The notes beneath the pieces were generated by a model. That model was not told where the DNA came from and did not search any database. It saw only the letters and a program-made list of their open reading frames with translations. Both the position numbers and the translations under genes were made by a program. Below, in pieces: positions 12,378-24,860 of a DNA stretch of 64,000 nucleotides (the stretch's first letter is position 1; each line of letters starts with the position of its first letter). This stretch comes from Gaeumannomyces sp. JS-464. Its lineage: Eukaryota > Ascomycota > Sordariomycetes > Magnaporthales > Magnaporthaceae. The stretch lies in assembly GCA_002197995.1 (NCBI GenBank), contig NGZR01000002.1, positions 6,138,001 to 6,202,000 of the forward strand, given 5' to 3'.

Positions 12378-15237
12378 TAGGGTGAGCGGTGGCATGATGG
12401 TGAACTAGGCTTACCGAGGCACACGCGTCATTGTTTGCTCTGGTCAAGTTATTGCCTGTCTGTTCATGTAGCTGTCCCCAGCCTGCGCGTTAACCATGCG
12501 AGGTCATCTTTCGACGGGCGGCGAATTGCGGGGACTCATGTGCCTTTGCGAGCTGCGGTATTTATCAAACGATGTGAAGATATCTCGGGCTGGTGGGAGG
12601 TTTTTTTTCTGTTGTTGTTTGTTGTTTTTTTTTTTTTTTTTTTTTTGGGGGGGGGGGGTTTTGGTTAGGTTGTTTAGCATTGGGACATTGGCTGCTCGGG
12701 AGCGCTTCCAGCATGGTCAAAGGTTCGTTTAGGGCACCTATCAATTTCTTAGGACCGTGCATTCCTCTGCTAGGTACAGGTAGGCATTCATCATTTGTGC
12801 GCGCATTTGATACCATTACCCGTCTCTGCGAGAGCAGCCATCTGGAGCCCAAAACGGCGAGCAAGATGGGGCGGCACTACGACCCACGGGGTGCTCCGAA
12901 ACGGATGGGGATGGGGTGCGTGGCGCACATGGCTGGGCCATGACCTAACAGAAGGCACCCTCAGCCACCTGGGTTCAATTGGCCGCGGAAACATGGCTGC
13001 GTATTTGCATATGTGGAAGACGCGCGGATGCCTCGGTTGCAAGTACGTACCTCTAGGCAGGTAGGTAGGCGCCTACATGGAGGTACTTACGTATGCGCCA
13101 AGGTGATATGCTCCGGGGAAGAAAATCCCTCATACCAGATGCATACCGCCCCCTAACCGCCTCGCCCAAATACCGAGGCCAGGCCATGTGGGTAGGGGTT
13201 GGGGGTAGGGTACAAATGCTAATGAAAGCACCTGGATAGGTTGGCCCTACGAGGTGCCACTGGTGCCTGTGCCTATGTGTGGCTTCCGCAGGCTGAAAGC
13301 GCACCCGCATTCTCAGTACAGAACAACACACAGCGCGCGCCGTTGCACACCGCCAGGGGGACGGAGAAGCCCTAAGAGCTAAGAGCACATCTCCCTGTCC
13401 CCTAGTCAGTACAGATTCCAGGTAGGTTCCAGCCTCGGCTTTGTCTGAAGGGAGGGATACCTGCGGATCACATCCGGGTGGGAGAGACGGCTGCAAAGTG
13501 CAATGCCATGGCTCCCTACCTAGGTACCTGGCTACCTACCTATACCTAAATTAGAGACATTTTATAGCACGCATGTGTTGCTATTACTCGTGCTTGGTAA
13601 AGCATCCATGAGCTAAAAAGTGCCCAGTAGCAAGCAAGCCTGGTGTGGCCTGCCCTGGACGGCTTCGTAGCGGGCGTCAGCCACACTGAGAGCGGCCACC
13701 TGAGTTTGGTGGGCTACTCCCCGGGCTGCCAGCCCCCGCCCCTTTTCCCTCTTTCGCTCTCTCTCAGTTCTTGTCTCTTCACACACCCGGCGCTTTCATT
13801 TTTCCCCTCTTCTTTTTTGGCCGTTTCTTTCCCGTGGCTGGATACTTGTTCTTATAAATTTCCGGGCTGGCGGCAGAAATAAGTAGCCCAAAAAAAGCAC
13901 GGAGGGCAAAGAAGAAAAAAACCCACAACCAAAAATAAAGATAACCCCAGCATGAGAAACCGGCCTGCCAACCTCAGCCAGTAAGAGGCGTGCGCCGACC
14001 CCTCGGCCTTCCTCTTGGCTGCCAAGCGTCCTCACTCTCGGCGCTGTAGAGGGTCAAGCAACTCGGCTCGACGCCCTGCCGGCGCTCTACTCGTATTGAC
14101 CTCCCCGAGACTGCCGCTGCTGCTGCTGCTGCCGGCAGTGGGCGCAGGGACAGACAGGCTGTCCGCTCTCGGCGTGCGATTCGCGACTCGGGCCCAACGG
14201 TGACGCCAGCGGCGGCTCTGCGTCGGGGTTCTCACAGGCCTGGGCACTTGGACTGGGCACTGCTAATCGGTAAGCCGCGACTGAGGTCACGAAACGGCCT
14301 GGGCCACAAGCCTCACGGGGTCCAGGTCTCGTCCATCCGTTGTCCGTTCTTGATTTCATAACATGCGAATTCCGCCCGTTCCTTCCAGCCCACCGCATTA
14401 CATACATATTACCTACTACCTACCTATCCATCCATCCCGTTTGCCTCAAATCGCCCACAGAGCTGTCCCCAAGCTGCCGGGGCCTTCTTTTGTTGTTTGT
14501 TTTGTTTTGTTTTATTATTTATTTTCTTTATTTTTCTCTGGTTGCCCTCTTGTTCAAATTCTTCTCCCTCGTCTTCCTCGCCGCGCCCGTCTTTGCGCCG
14601 TCGTCACTCGTCGTCATTTATTTTTGTCATTGCTCCTGTTGGTCGAGACCGCCTGTTTCTTGTCACCCCGCTGCATCTCCCCGGCTATCGCATCCAAATT
14701 GGCTTGCTTCCTTCTCTGATCGGGGCTTGTTGAACCCCTTTGCTTTGCTTTTCGCCTTGCTGCCTCCGGTTTTTCTCTCATTCCTTGAGGTTTTCTTCTC
14801 CTTTTTTTTGTTTCTTTATTTTGCGGTCATTAATTATTTTCTCCCCTACCCTCCTTTGACTTTTATCCCCACCCCTTCTCCCTCATTTAATTGAGATAAA
14901 TCTGAAGCCTGATTTGGTCTTTTTCTTTTTTTTCTTCCTCCCCTGCCCGGGCTTTGTCCGCCCCGCCCCTTCGCCACGGCAAGATTGCTTTATAATACCT
15001 AAAAGCTAACTAACTGGGCAGGTCAACGGGCAGGCGGTCGCCTACCGCTCGCAGCTCCTGCCGGACACGCACCACATTAACGGTGTATACTCCGAGATCC
15101 ATCCAACACAACACCCTCCTTTGCTCTGGGCCCATTACGATTGCTGGCTGGCCTTACAAAGACGAACGCCTCGCTCAAATTAGCACCTGTTATCCGCCCT
15201 CGCCAGCTCCACAACGAGCGACCCCGCCGCCTCGGCC
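12378..15237. other. Intergenic region with long pyrimidine-rich leader of HRK1-like kinase
   Basis: No gene is supported. The region has a T22-G12 tract (12625-12658), AGGTAGGTAGG/TACCTAGGTACC-type palindromes (13040-13085, 13515-13550), and from about 14440 to 15000 a strongly CT-rich plus strand just before the kinase gene. Open frames there (e.g. 14340-14894) are compositional, rich in Phe/Leu/Ser/Pro and without domain features. Confidence 0.5.
12625..12658. repeat. T22-G12 homopolymer junction
   Basis: A run of 22 T directly followed by 12 G, downstream of the CaMKK gene. No target-site duplication or element is seen beside it. Run lengths are likely inexact. Confidence 0.85.
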
Positions 15238-16883
15238 ATGGCGAGCACCTCGGATGCGAGGGCCTCATCCTCTGGCGCATCGCAGCCTCCCTCAGTCCGA
15301 TCCGTCGAGCTACCGCAACCCCCTCCCAGCCCGGCACCGAATCCCTCGCAGCTGAATAACCAGCACGCCACCTCCAATGGCCCAGGATCCTCGGCGGAGC
15401 AGCCGCCGAAACCGGCCGAGAAGTCGTCGGTAAAGGAACGCCTGACTCGAATATTCTCGACAAAGGATACTCCTCGCCCCCTGCTCTCCGATAAGGGCCC
15501 CGCATTCGACCGCGGCAACCCCCCAATGCCGTCCCCTAATCGCGTGAGTGTGCCTCCGAGCCGCAAGGACTCGACTACCGACAGGGCCGTCGAGAACGCC
15601 GCCGCCGCTGCCACAGCCGCGGCCAAGCAGCCGCAGCAGCGCTTCACGGTCAAGCCCGAGGCGCAGGGCGGCCATGAGCACCACCTCAAGGGTAGCCGGA
15701 GACAGGAGAAGCTGTCAGACATGTTCCGCGGCATCTTGGGCGGCAAACGATCTGAGCAGCCGGATCATGACCTGTCACTGGTGTCCGGCTGGGTCGACAC
15801 GCTCCGGCAAGAGAAGGACTCAATGGCCACCGACAGGAGAGGCGGGCCCAACGCGTCGGTCACTCTGGTGGAGAAGTACGGCAAGTGTCAGGAGGTGGTA
15901 GGCCGCGGCGCCTTTGGCATCGTCCGGATATCGCACAAGAAGATGGAGAACGGCGTGGGCGAGAAGCTATTTGCCGTCAAGGAGTTTCGGCGGCGGCCCG
16001 AAGAGACGGAGAAAAAGTACAGCAAACGTCTTACGGCCGAGTTCTGCATCTCGTCGAGCCTGCGCCACCCTAACGTGATCCACACCCTAGACCTGCTCCA
16101 GGACGCCAAGGGCGACTATTGCGAGGTGATGGAGTTCTGCCCGGCGGCGACCTGTACACTCTTGTTCTCGCCGCTGGCAAACTCGAGGTCCAAGAGGCCG
16201 ACTGCTTCTTCAAGCAGATGATGCGCGGTGTAGAGTACATGCACGAGATGGGCGTGGCCCACCGCGATCTCAAGCCAGAGAATCTGCTCCTTACCACCCA
16301 CGGCGCCCTCAAGATCACCGACTTTGGCAACGGCGAGTGCTTCCGTATGGCCTGGGAAAACGACGCCCACATGGTCTCTGGCCTGTGCGGATCCGGCCCT
16401 TACATCGCACCCGAGGAATACACGAGCAAGGAGTTCGACGCCAGGGCCGTCGACGTTTGGGCCTGCGGCGTTATTTATATGGCCATGCGGACAGGCCGTC
16501 ACCTCTGGCGCGTCGCCAAGAAAGAAGAGGATGAGTTCTATGCTCGTTACCTCGAGGGCCGCCGCGACGAAGAAGGATACCGACCGATCGAGACTCTGCA
16601 CCGGGTTAGTATTCTGGGCCTAGCCACCCTTCCATCTATTGATCTCTGCCTACCTCAACATTTTATCCCCGTCTTTCTCGTACCCTCGAACGCCGGTGTG
16701 GACGGACTGGACTGCCTTGCGCAGGTACTGACATGTCGTTCCCCGGGGCAGGCCCGATGCAGAAACGTCATCTACTCCATCCTAGATCCAAACCCGACGC
16801 GCCGCATCACGGCCTCGCAAGTCCTCAAGTCAGAATGGGGTCGCGAGATAAAACTATGCAAAGCCGGCGAGGAAGGTCTCTAG
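15238..16883 (+). CDS. Ser/Thr protein kinase, HRK1/HAL4(SAT4)-like
   Basis: Fungal kinases of the NPR/HAL5 group regulate plasma-membrane transporters and ion homeostasis. The N-terminal 210 residues are Ser/Pro/Ala-rich with [15 protein letters not shown]. The kinase domain begins at [18 protein letters not shown] (about 15880) and shows [20 protein letters not shown] (16261), [13 protein letters not shown] (the family-typical DFGNGE) and APEEY. Exons are 15238-16604 and 16752-16883. One base is missing near 16140 ([11 protein letters not shown]); with it restored the exons total exactly 500 codons, giving 499 residues. The 147-bp intron 16605-16751 has no stop in frame, so it could be translated if retained. 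The start fits the first ATG after a CT-rich leader. Confidence 0.85.
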
Positions 16884-18394
16884 CACATGCCCCGCCAGAC
16901 GCTTCGGGGTCCGTAACCATGGCACGTCCCTGGACTGGCCCTGCCTTGCATCGTGGCTACTTTTTTCCTGGTAGTGCCATCCCCCCGGCCCCTAACGCGG
17001 CTCGCAAATCGTCTGGCGGATTCAAGCGGTGCTTTTTCTCTTCGATTTTCTTTTACTGCCCTTCTCTTCTCTTCATCCATCCCCTGAGTGAGTGGAACAA
17101 GACCGATCGCTGCTGATGGCCTTTCAATGGTGACGCACGCGGACCCAGCGCAAAACCAAATAAACCAAAAAAAAAGGGGGGGAGAAGAAAAAGAGGGGGA
17201 AGGCATCGAAGTCTTTGCTGTCGTCTCTACAAGACCACGTATGTGCTCTAGCGCGCTCACCTTCCTTTGCCGAAGTGTCGCTCGCTCTATCCCGGATGGA
17301 CAAAAACCGTCAAACCGATGAAGGGCGTTCCTAGCAAAAATCTTCGCGTTTTGCGCATTTCCTTTCCAATTGTCTTCACCAAGCCTGTTTACCCTTTCTT
17401 CTACTCCCGTATCACTCGGCCTTTCGACAAGCTCGGTCGGCTCCACCACGTTCAATCACGGCGGCGGGCTCTTGCGGGTTTCTGGAGTATCGGAGGCTAC
17501 TGTTTCTTAGCAACGGCGTTTGGAGTATCATTTGCCAGTTCCATAAAAATCATGCATCTTTACCCCGAGGTACGAGTACGCGCCGTGTGCACTGTAGTTG
17601 CGTATTGCCAGTATCGAAATGTTGGCCATGCACATCCTGCTCAACCGCTCTTGACAGCTGTAGCCGAGGACAGTCTCCTGCTTTGTGTATAGACGATTGC
17701 TCATAAGCTAGATATAACCCAGCGCCCTTGTATATGGCCATCCTATCGGCAGAGAGAGAAAGTGAGCTCTCATGCATGTGTCAGGGCATAAATTGTCTAC
17801 AGCCGTCCCTTATTTGGAATACAAACGGACGGACCTTGTCATGGTCATGCCCAAAACCTCAGAATCGATCACAGAAAAAAAAAACTCATATCTGATATAA
17901 GCGTCCAAACCATAAACCCAAGTGTACACAGAAGACATTACATCCAAGCCATCCAGAAAATCCAAGAGAAAAAAAAAAATGAAAAAGAAAACTAAGGCTC
18001 GGCGGGGAACGCGTCTTCCCAGCATCACCATGATGAAGCCTTTTTTTGCCAACCAGCAAACAAGCCCAATAATCGCCTTTCTCATGGAAGCAAGAATAAA
18101 ACAAAGGCCAGCCTACATTGTTGCGCATTCAACGTGTCCGCCAGGCTGGGACGCAGCCGCTCCAACTGCTCCAAAGCAGTAACGGCGAAGAAGGCGCCGG
18201 AGGAAATAAGTCCAGAGTGAGTTGATGGAGGGGGAGAAAAAAAAGAGGAAGGAAAGCAGTGACAGAGACAAGCTCAGTGCCAGAGAGAAAAAATAGAGGG
18301 GGGGGGATGGAAAGGGGAGACATGGAGACATATAAACAAAGAAAACCAGGTACATAAAAAGAGGCTTAGACTCGCATAACACAACTAGCCCTAG
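16884..18394. other. Convergent intergenic region (kinase 3' end / unknown gene 3' end)
   Basis: Two 3' flanks meet here. Short A-rich stretches occur (17165-17190, 17876-17884, 17970-17990). No ORF shows recognisable protein features; 17267-17692 is open for 141 codons but has no domain and no coding-like neighbours. Confidence 0.45.
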
Positions 18395-19884
18395 CTACGA
18401 GTGAAACAGATCCCAGGCACGCTCGCAGATGCGAAGGAATTCGTCTCGCTTCGCACGCTGTGTCTCGGGGCTGTCACGGCCCTCTCCAAAAGGTCCCCGG
18501 CGTGGGGGTCGACCTGTTCCAAGCGGGGGCGAGGCGCCGTCCTCATACTCTGCGCGTGTGCGCCTGCGGCTGGCGCTGCGGCTGGGATCCGAGGCCCTCT
18601 GATGACCAGGTTGCGGGGATGGAGGGGTCGGCGGCTGGTGGCCACCGTAGTGCACAATTTTAGGCAGGAGCTCGGGGCGACCACCAGCCAGCTCCACTTG
18701 AGCCTCCTCGGCAGATTTGTACTCTCGTGGCCTGCTGGAGAGGGGTGGCTGTGGCTGCTGCTGGGAAGATGGATGGCCTGGCGATGCGAGCGGGCCCCTG
18801 GACGCACTCTGCTTGGCGAACAGGGCGTGCCCACCGGACTCGGGGTGCCCCGAAAGGCCTTGGCCAAAGACATCCGAGATTGGCGGAAGCCGGTTGTTCG
18901 TCTGTGTGGCGGGGACGTGGTGGATATGGGACGTGTTGGAGAGTTTTGACGGCTGATTGGTGATGTGACGGGTAGGCGGGTGATGGCTGTGCATGCCGGT
19001 AAATGTTTGGCCGAGAGGGGCGGACTGGATGACGCGCTCGTGGGCGAAATGCTCGTGGGACGGGGCGACGATGCTGAGGCCTGGGGGTGCCTTGTTCCGG
19101 CGGGACATTCCGGGCGTTTTGGCAGCGAACTGGCCGAGCGCGTCTTTGTCCCTTCCCTGGTCTGGCCCGTCGCCCTTGGCCGACTGCTGCTGGAGCCGGG
19201 CCTCAATGATGTGGCGCTGTTGCTCGCGAACACTCATGCTGCGCTGCAGCTGCTCCTTCATTACCGGATCCTGCGTCACAAACCCCGGGGAAAGGCAGGC
19301 CAAGCCAACCTCCTGGATCCCCAATCCATCCCTCGCTGTGAGGGGCCGCCCCGTGCCTGGCGCGGCAGTGTTGGAGCCGCCGCCCTTTGACAGGTCCAAT
19401 CGACCGGGTCGGCGCCGGGGCGCGTGCTCGGGGGACCCGGGTTCCTTCTTAACGACAATCTTGGGCGTCGATCCGTTGCGCGAACTGGAGCATGAGCGAC
19501 GGCCAGGTCAGCACACACCAAGTAAATTTTCACGCGGGTCACATGGGAAACAACCTCGTCCCGTGCGAGGACCGGCTGCAGAAACAAGACGGCAAAAGAA
19601 GGGGAAGGAAAAAGAAAAGGGGCATGTAGATCCTTACGCGCTCGGAGGTGACGACTTGAGGGCGGGAGCCGGATTCGAAGTGGGGGTTGCCGTGACGGCT
19701 GGTGCTCCTGCTGCGGTCGACGCTGATGCTGATGCGGTATGGGGGCCTCGAGGGCTGCCGCTGCCGACGCGCTGGGCATGAGGGGAGGGGGAGCGGTGCG
19801 CTGGGCCGAGGGAGAAACGTCGGACGGGAACGAAGGGCGGTCGTGGGGAGCCGGCGACGGTGCCATTGCAATGGCGGCGCTCAT
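18395..19884 (-). CDS. Conserved ascomycete protein of unknown function (Pro/Ser/Gln-rich)
   Basis: I do not recognise the function. The N-terminus begins MSAAIAMAPSPAPHD and leads to YRISISVDRSRSTSRHG and a basic segment ending VVTSER. An intron (donor GTAAGG near 19637, acceptor CTCCAG near 19485) is followed by NGSTPKIVVKKEPGSPE, PLTARDGLGIQEVGLACLSP, a Gln-rich helix-forming stretch (MKEQLQRSMSVREQQRHIIE), PPGLSIVAPSHEHFAHERVI, and the C-terminus DEFLRICERAWDLFHS. VKKEPGSPE resembles a SUMO-acceptor or phospho-regulated site, so a nuclear regulator is a guess. Frames do not join cleanly near 19745 and at the splice junction, so one or two small indels are likely. Low-complexity linkers between short ordered motifs suggest a largely disordered protein. 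Confidence 0.65.
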
Positions 19885-22747
19885 GGTGAGACGTGTGATC
19901 TAGGAGCAGATGCTGAGCAGCAGGAGAGTCGCGTGTCGGGTGGCGGTTGGCGATGGGCGGGCGCACAGGGCGCTGGATGTTGACGGAACAATCAGCAAAA
20001 GCCGAGCTTAATTGCCTTCGATGTGTTGGTCTGATTCTATTCTGTCCTCTTTTTTTTTTTCCTCGTCTCCTTTTTCCGTCGTCTGCGTCCTCAGCTGGCG
20101 TTGGGGTGTTGCGAGCACACGGGTAAATGGATCCAACGGCAGCGAGAGAAGTCGTCGGGTCGGTCCTAGCTGTTCTTCTAACGTGGCTGGGCTGGACGAA
20201 ATGGAATGGACGGGTGCGTCGGGCAGGGCAATGATGCGTGGAGAAGAGAAATGGGAAGAGGAAGAAAAGACAGCAAACACACTGCTGGACGAAAGAATGA
20301 ATGGCTTCGACGCAGCGCACACGAAACAGACGGGGGGTGCGGGAGGCGAGGAAAATCGCCCAAAAATGGGGTCGGTGGTGCAGAGGAAACGGAGGAGTGA
20401 GTGTTTACGTGCACTGTATGGCGGGCGAACTTAGGCGACAAGTCGCGACCGGGAGCGGATTCGGTGGGGATTGGTTTCGTGTTTGCACAGGGGGCGGGGC
20501 GTCGCAGTCGTGGGTCTCTTCCACTCTGATACCTTGATCTGGCATCAGCTCTTCTGCACCGGCGGCCTGGGCGGCTTTTGCGTTGCGCCCCGTTGGCGGC
20601 AGGGTTTGGGGTGCGTCGCTGTGGCCGACGGTTGCGTGAAGGTGTAAGTGTACTGGTAGGTAGGTGGTCGGCATGAGGGTGAAGATGGGAAGAGAAGGGG
20701 AAAAGGCCCGCGCTGGGTCGCTATTCCGGGAAAACGATAGAGAAAAGGGAAGAAAAAAAAAAAAAAAAAAAAGGACAAAAAGGGGCCTGAGACGGAAGAG
20801 GACCGAGGCTCTACATACCTTGTCCCTCTGCCCATACATAGAGTACCACCTACGGCTTACCGACCTAAAAACCTAGCTGGAAGCACGCGCACTGATAGCC
20901 GCATGCAATAAACGATGGCATTGGGTGCGGTGTCGACCTGGCCTGCTCTCGGCTCCCCCTCACCGTCTTCCCATCCTGCCCACCGCATCGCCCGCGATAG
21001 GACCATCGCAGCGGATCAGGCCGGGCGCGGAAACCTCGTATCCTGTGCGATATAGCAAGCCGGCACCGGGGCGCACAGCATCGCACCCAGCACCCGTGGC
21101 CTAGGGACATCGGTAGCACTACATGATAGCAGGCATGTACGCAACCGCGGCAGTCTGGGAAGACTCCCAGCATATCCCATCTGGTCTGTCTCACTCGTGC
21201 CTAGCGCTGCCTCGGGACCTTTGTCGCATGGCTGGGGAGGGGCGCCAGGAGGGGAGAGGGGGCGGGACTGGTGCCTGCCTGGGTACCTACGTGTACCTAT
21301 TTGTGTGCATCGCTCAGCGGGGGCTGCCGATGTCCAACGAGGCCGAAACTTGGAGCGCCAAGGCCTGTCCGCCTGGCCAGTGGTCTGGTCGGGTCCAGTC
21401 AATCAGTTGGCCGCCCCTCGCTCGCAATTGGAACAGACACCAGCGCTGGAGCCAGCCGAACGCCAGAGCAGCAGCACACGGTGCATGGGCCTTCCACCCC
21501 GTACTGTCTCCAGGCTTCAGGGGCTAGACCTGAAACACTTGCATCCACGAGCATCTAATAGAGTACCTCGCGCCAAACAACCGCCACTTCGATACGAGAT
21601 ATATATATTCCGGTGCCGTGTTGCGTCCTAGTCGATCGTGAGCTTCCTTATGGATAACTTCATATGCTGGCCTCTGTCTGGCTGACGCATAGAGCAGGAG
21701 CTTGGCCAGGCGCGCAAATCAGATTAACTCGTTTGGTCTTGCACGTGAAAGATTGCTGTTTGCTTCATGTTTGGGACCTGGCCTGGCGGCTTGACCTGTG
21801 CGCAGCTGCCAATCCTTGCGCCCAAGAGCCTGATGAAGTACGTTATGTCAATTGCAAATCGCATGCTCCCCGAACCTCGATGTACCCCGTCAATGCTGTA
21901 TTCCGTGCACGATGGAGGGAAGCACTGCTGTAGACTATAGAATACCTAATAACTGCACAAATTAGGGGCAGCACCATCCGAAGAGCGAAAGAAAAAATCG
22001 CTATGCAAACAACGGGAGACACCGAAGCGTGCGAAGCCAATTGCGTGACTGGCTGTCCGCGATGCAGCATGTGGCAAAAGGATCCCTGTCCCACTGTGAG
22101 TGGGGATTTTTAGGGCGCGGCGAAAAACGTCGGTCCGACCAGGGTTACAATTTCGCGACTGGTTTTTGGTCCGCCGCTCTGGGCCTCCACTGCTGCGCTG
22201 CAAGCGCCAACCACCTCTGTCCCGCCAAGCGGCTGTGTATCACGCTCGCCGCCACCATCTGCTGCGCGGCAATGCAGCCAACCATCAGTGTTCATTGCCA
22301 CAATTAGCGAAATCACAGTTGGTTTCACCTGCTCGGGTTGGACGGAACATGGCTCTGCGTGCCAAATCATTAGGTGCTCTGATAGGCACCTGCATGCATG
22401 ATGGTCAAACTGAGATTAGCTGAGCATCTCTCGCACGTGATAACATCAAACCACATAATAAACGATGCGCTGGAGGAAGAAAAGTCTACTAAAAAATAAA
22501 AAATAAAAAAAAATAAAAAGAAGAGAGAGAGAGAGAGAAAAGAAAGAATGAAAATAGGCCCGGGAAAATGCTCAGAGCAAACCCCTTCGGTATGAACCGC
22601 TACCACAAAGGAGTGAGATCACCATTGTCTTTTATCTTGTGCCATCCCTTATACTGCTCTCTTGCTCCTCGTGATCATCCTCCCCGTTGCGCTCCCCAAT
22701 GCCTCCTACGTCACTAATGTTCCACCGTGGACCATCCTGCGGAGCCT
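19885..22747. other. Intergenic region (2.9 kb)
   Basis: No gene is supported. The first kilobase is purine-rich on the plus strand, i.e. pyrimidine-rich upstream of the minus-strand unknown gene, and holds an A20 tract (20753-20772). The middle (20880-22400) has near-average composition with many short overlapping frames, none resembling a protein. A/GA-rich sequence at 22490-22550 lies just downstream of the PTM1 3' end. Confidence 0.45.
20753..20772. repeat. A20 homopolymer
   Basis: Run of 20 A in the leader or promoter side of the unknown minus-strand gene. Confidence 0.85.
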
Positions 22748-24860
22748 TCATTTTCTCCCCTTGACTAGGCGTCCCGACTCGGACCCTTCGTCGTCCGAGA
22801 ACTTGTCTCCATCCTCACCAACCGCGAAGATGGTCTCACCGTCGAGGGACTCTCTAGGGGGGGATGGTGCCGCCTTTGCTTGCGGCCGCGACCCTCTCGC
22901 TGCCGACGCCGACGCCGCCGATGCTGAAGCTGCCCCGGCGGCGCTGCCAGGTGTGCTGGCTGAGGGCATTGTGCTTGCGGGCTTCTTGGTTCCCACCTGG
23001 GCCTCTTCGTCGTCCGAGTCGTCCGGAGCGCCAATGTCCATGTTGGCAATCTCAAACGTCCCGTCGTCCTCCTGCGCGATCTCGTCCGACATGGCAAATC
23101 GGCGATTGTTGGCAGTAGGCCGCCACACGTAGGCAATCCACGCGACATCGGCGAAGTACACCAGGTTCAGCCACCCATCAAGCACAAACCACCGCGTCTT
23201 CCAGTGGAACGGCACGTAGTCGGGGTCCTTCGTGGACGCAAACGAAAAACTGTTGAAAAAGAAGAAGCCGAAGATGACGATGATGCTGATCAGGATGCAC
23301 CACCAAAGCTTCTTGTACATGCTTTCCTTTGCGCTCTGCTTCCGCTCCTTGAGGTCCTTGAGTGTCAGGTTGAGCGAATTCAGCGTCCAGACGTAAAAGG
23401 CGGTTAGAGTACCCGCCAATGGGAGCACGATTAGCAGGACAAACGGGCCTGTGATTGAGAGAGACCAAACACAGCAATGTCAGCAGTCTGACCAAACAGG
23501 CAAAGAGAGGGGGTACGCAGAGAGAAAGAGCTGTGGGGCGCAAAGATGGGTGTCATCTAGCTGCCGTCGCTTACCTGCCGTGTCTGGAGTGATCACGAGG
23601 CTGGTGATGGCGTACACCAAGCCAAAGACGAAATGGGCGATGGCGAGCCAGCGAACGTAAACCATAGTTTTTCCAAGCGTCGGCTTGACAACACCGTAAC
23701 CCATACAGACGATGAGCAGCAGGAAAAAGGAGAACGAGTTCCTCACGGCGTTGAGGACGGCGACCAAGACTAGCAGTACCCTGGAACCCACGTTGGAGCC
23801 GGCGCGGTTGAGGTAGTCGTAGAATCCCCAGGTGAGCAGCATCTCGACAACGAGGAACAGCAGGATAGCCGTTATGTAGTTCTGGACAGGGAGGATGTCG
23901 GAGCGGTGCTGGTAGTACAGGAAGCCCCAAAAGACGGCAAGCAGCGCATAGAGAATGGTGATGCCGCCGTAAAAGGGGAGCTTCGGGATCTGGGCCGCTG
24001 GCAGCTCGCCGTACGCATTGCGGAACTCGGCAATAGCGCGGTACTCGGACGCGGTGCGCCCCTCCGTGAAGAGGCAATAGTAACCCGTGTTCTTGATGGG
24101 GTACTTGATGGGCTGTGGCTCCTTGAGGTGGACGGCCTGGGTGAAGACCTTGCTCATCGACTCATTCGTGTTTGGGCCTAGGATAAACTCGCCGAGCTTC
24201 GACTCGTCGCAGAACCCGGCGCTGACGTGACTGGGCTCGCAGACAGTGAGTCTCTGCGGTTGGCGACGGCGCCGTATTAGCAGTCGCATCGGGTGTGGCA
24301 CGGTGTTGGCGGCAGCGGAGGCCGTGATGGGACGGCACGGACCTTGGGAACATCGGCAGATGGCGAGAAGAGGACGTAGTCCTGGTCTTTCCACTCGAAC
24401 AGCAGCAAGCTGGCAACGGGGTCGTTCTCTGCCTCGACCTTGTCGAACCTGACGAGGATATACGGATCTGAGGGACCTCCCCATGCGCTTCGGGAGTACA
24501 TGCCTGCAAAGTGCCCAAAACAAGGCGCATCCGGTTAGTAAAGGCGCCGTGACCACCCCCGCATGCGCAATGCTAGATATGGAGGCGCATAGACAGGATA
24601 GTCGTCTCTACTTACCCATGCATCGCTCACGATTCCCTGGTGTTTGGTCCTGCGACGGGTGGTTCTCGCTGTCAGTCATACCCATCACGATGCTGCTAGC
24701 GGAACTCGGCAAGCTCGGTTCTTCTGTAATTCCAGGAGCGGGCCAGGCATGGGTGGTGAGGCATTCTAACCAGCTTCGCTTCCAGCGCCCATGCCGTCAG
24801 CGAGGTCGTCAGGACGAGGAGCAGGGTGCAAAGTCGGTCGCGCATCGTGACGGCACGCAT
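22748..24860 (-). CDS. PTM1: PTM1-like seven-transmembrane protein (GOST/Lung-7TM family)
   Basis: GOST-family proteins sit in Golgi/endosomal membranes and are linked to trafficking. A cleavable signal peptide (MRAVTMRDRLCTLLLVLTTS) leads into a lumenal domain (GMYSRSAWGG, VCEPSHVSAGFC, NTGYYCLFTEG). Then come seven hydrophobic segments from about 23990 to 23190 (e.g. ITILYALLAVFWGFLYY), and an acidic, Ala/Ser-rich cytosolic tail ending ESGRLVKGRK. Exons are 24860-24771, 24649-24616 (only 34 nt), 24503-24343, 24253-23575 and 23448-22748. They sum to 1665 nt = 555 codons with no frame break, so 554 residues. All donors and acceptors are GT-AG. An in-frame ATG at 24845 is an alternative start. 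Confidence 0.88.

Noticed and set aside
12625..12658. T/G and A homopolymers as retroposon tails or transposon ends
   Set aside because: No target-site duplication, element body or terminal inverted repeat beside any of the tracts.
17267..17692. 141-codon open frame on the plus strand
   Set aside because: Lies in a convergent 3' region, no family resemblance.
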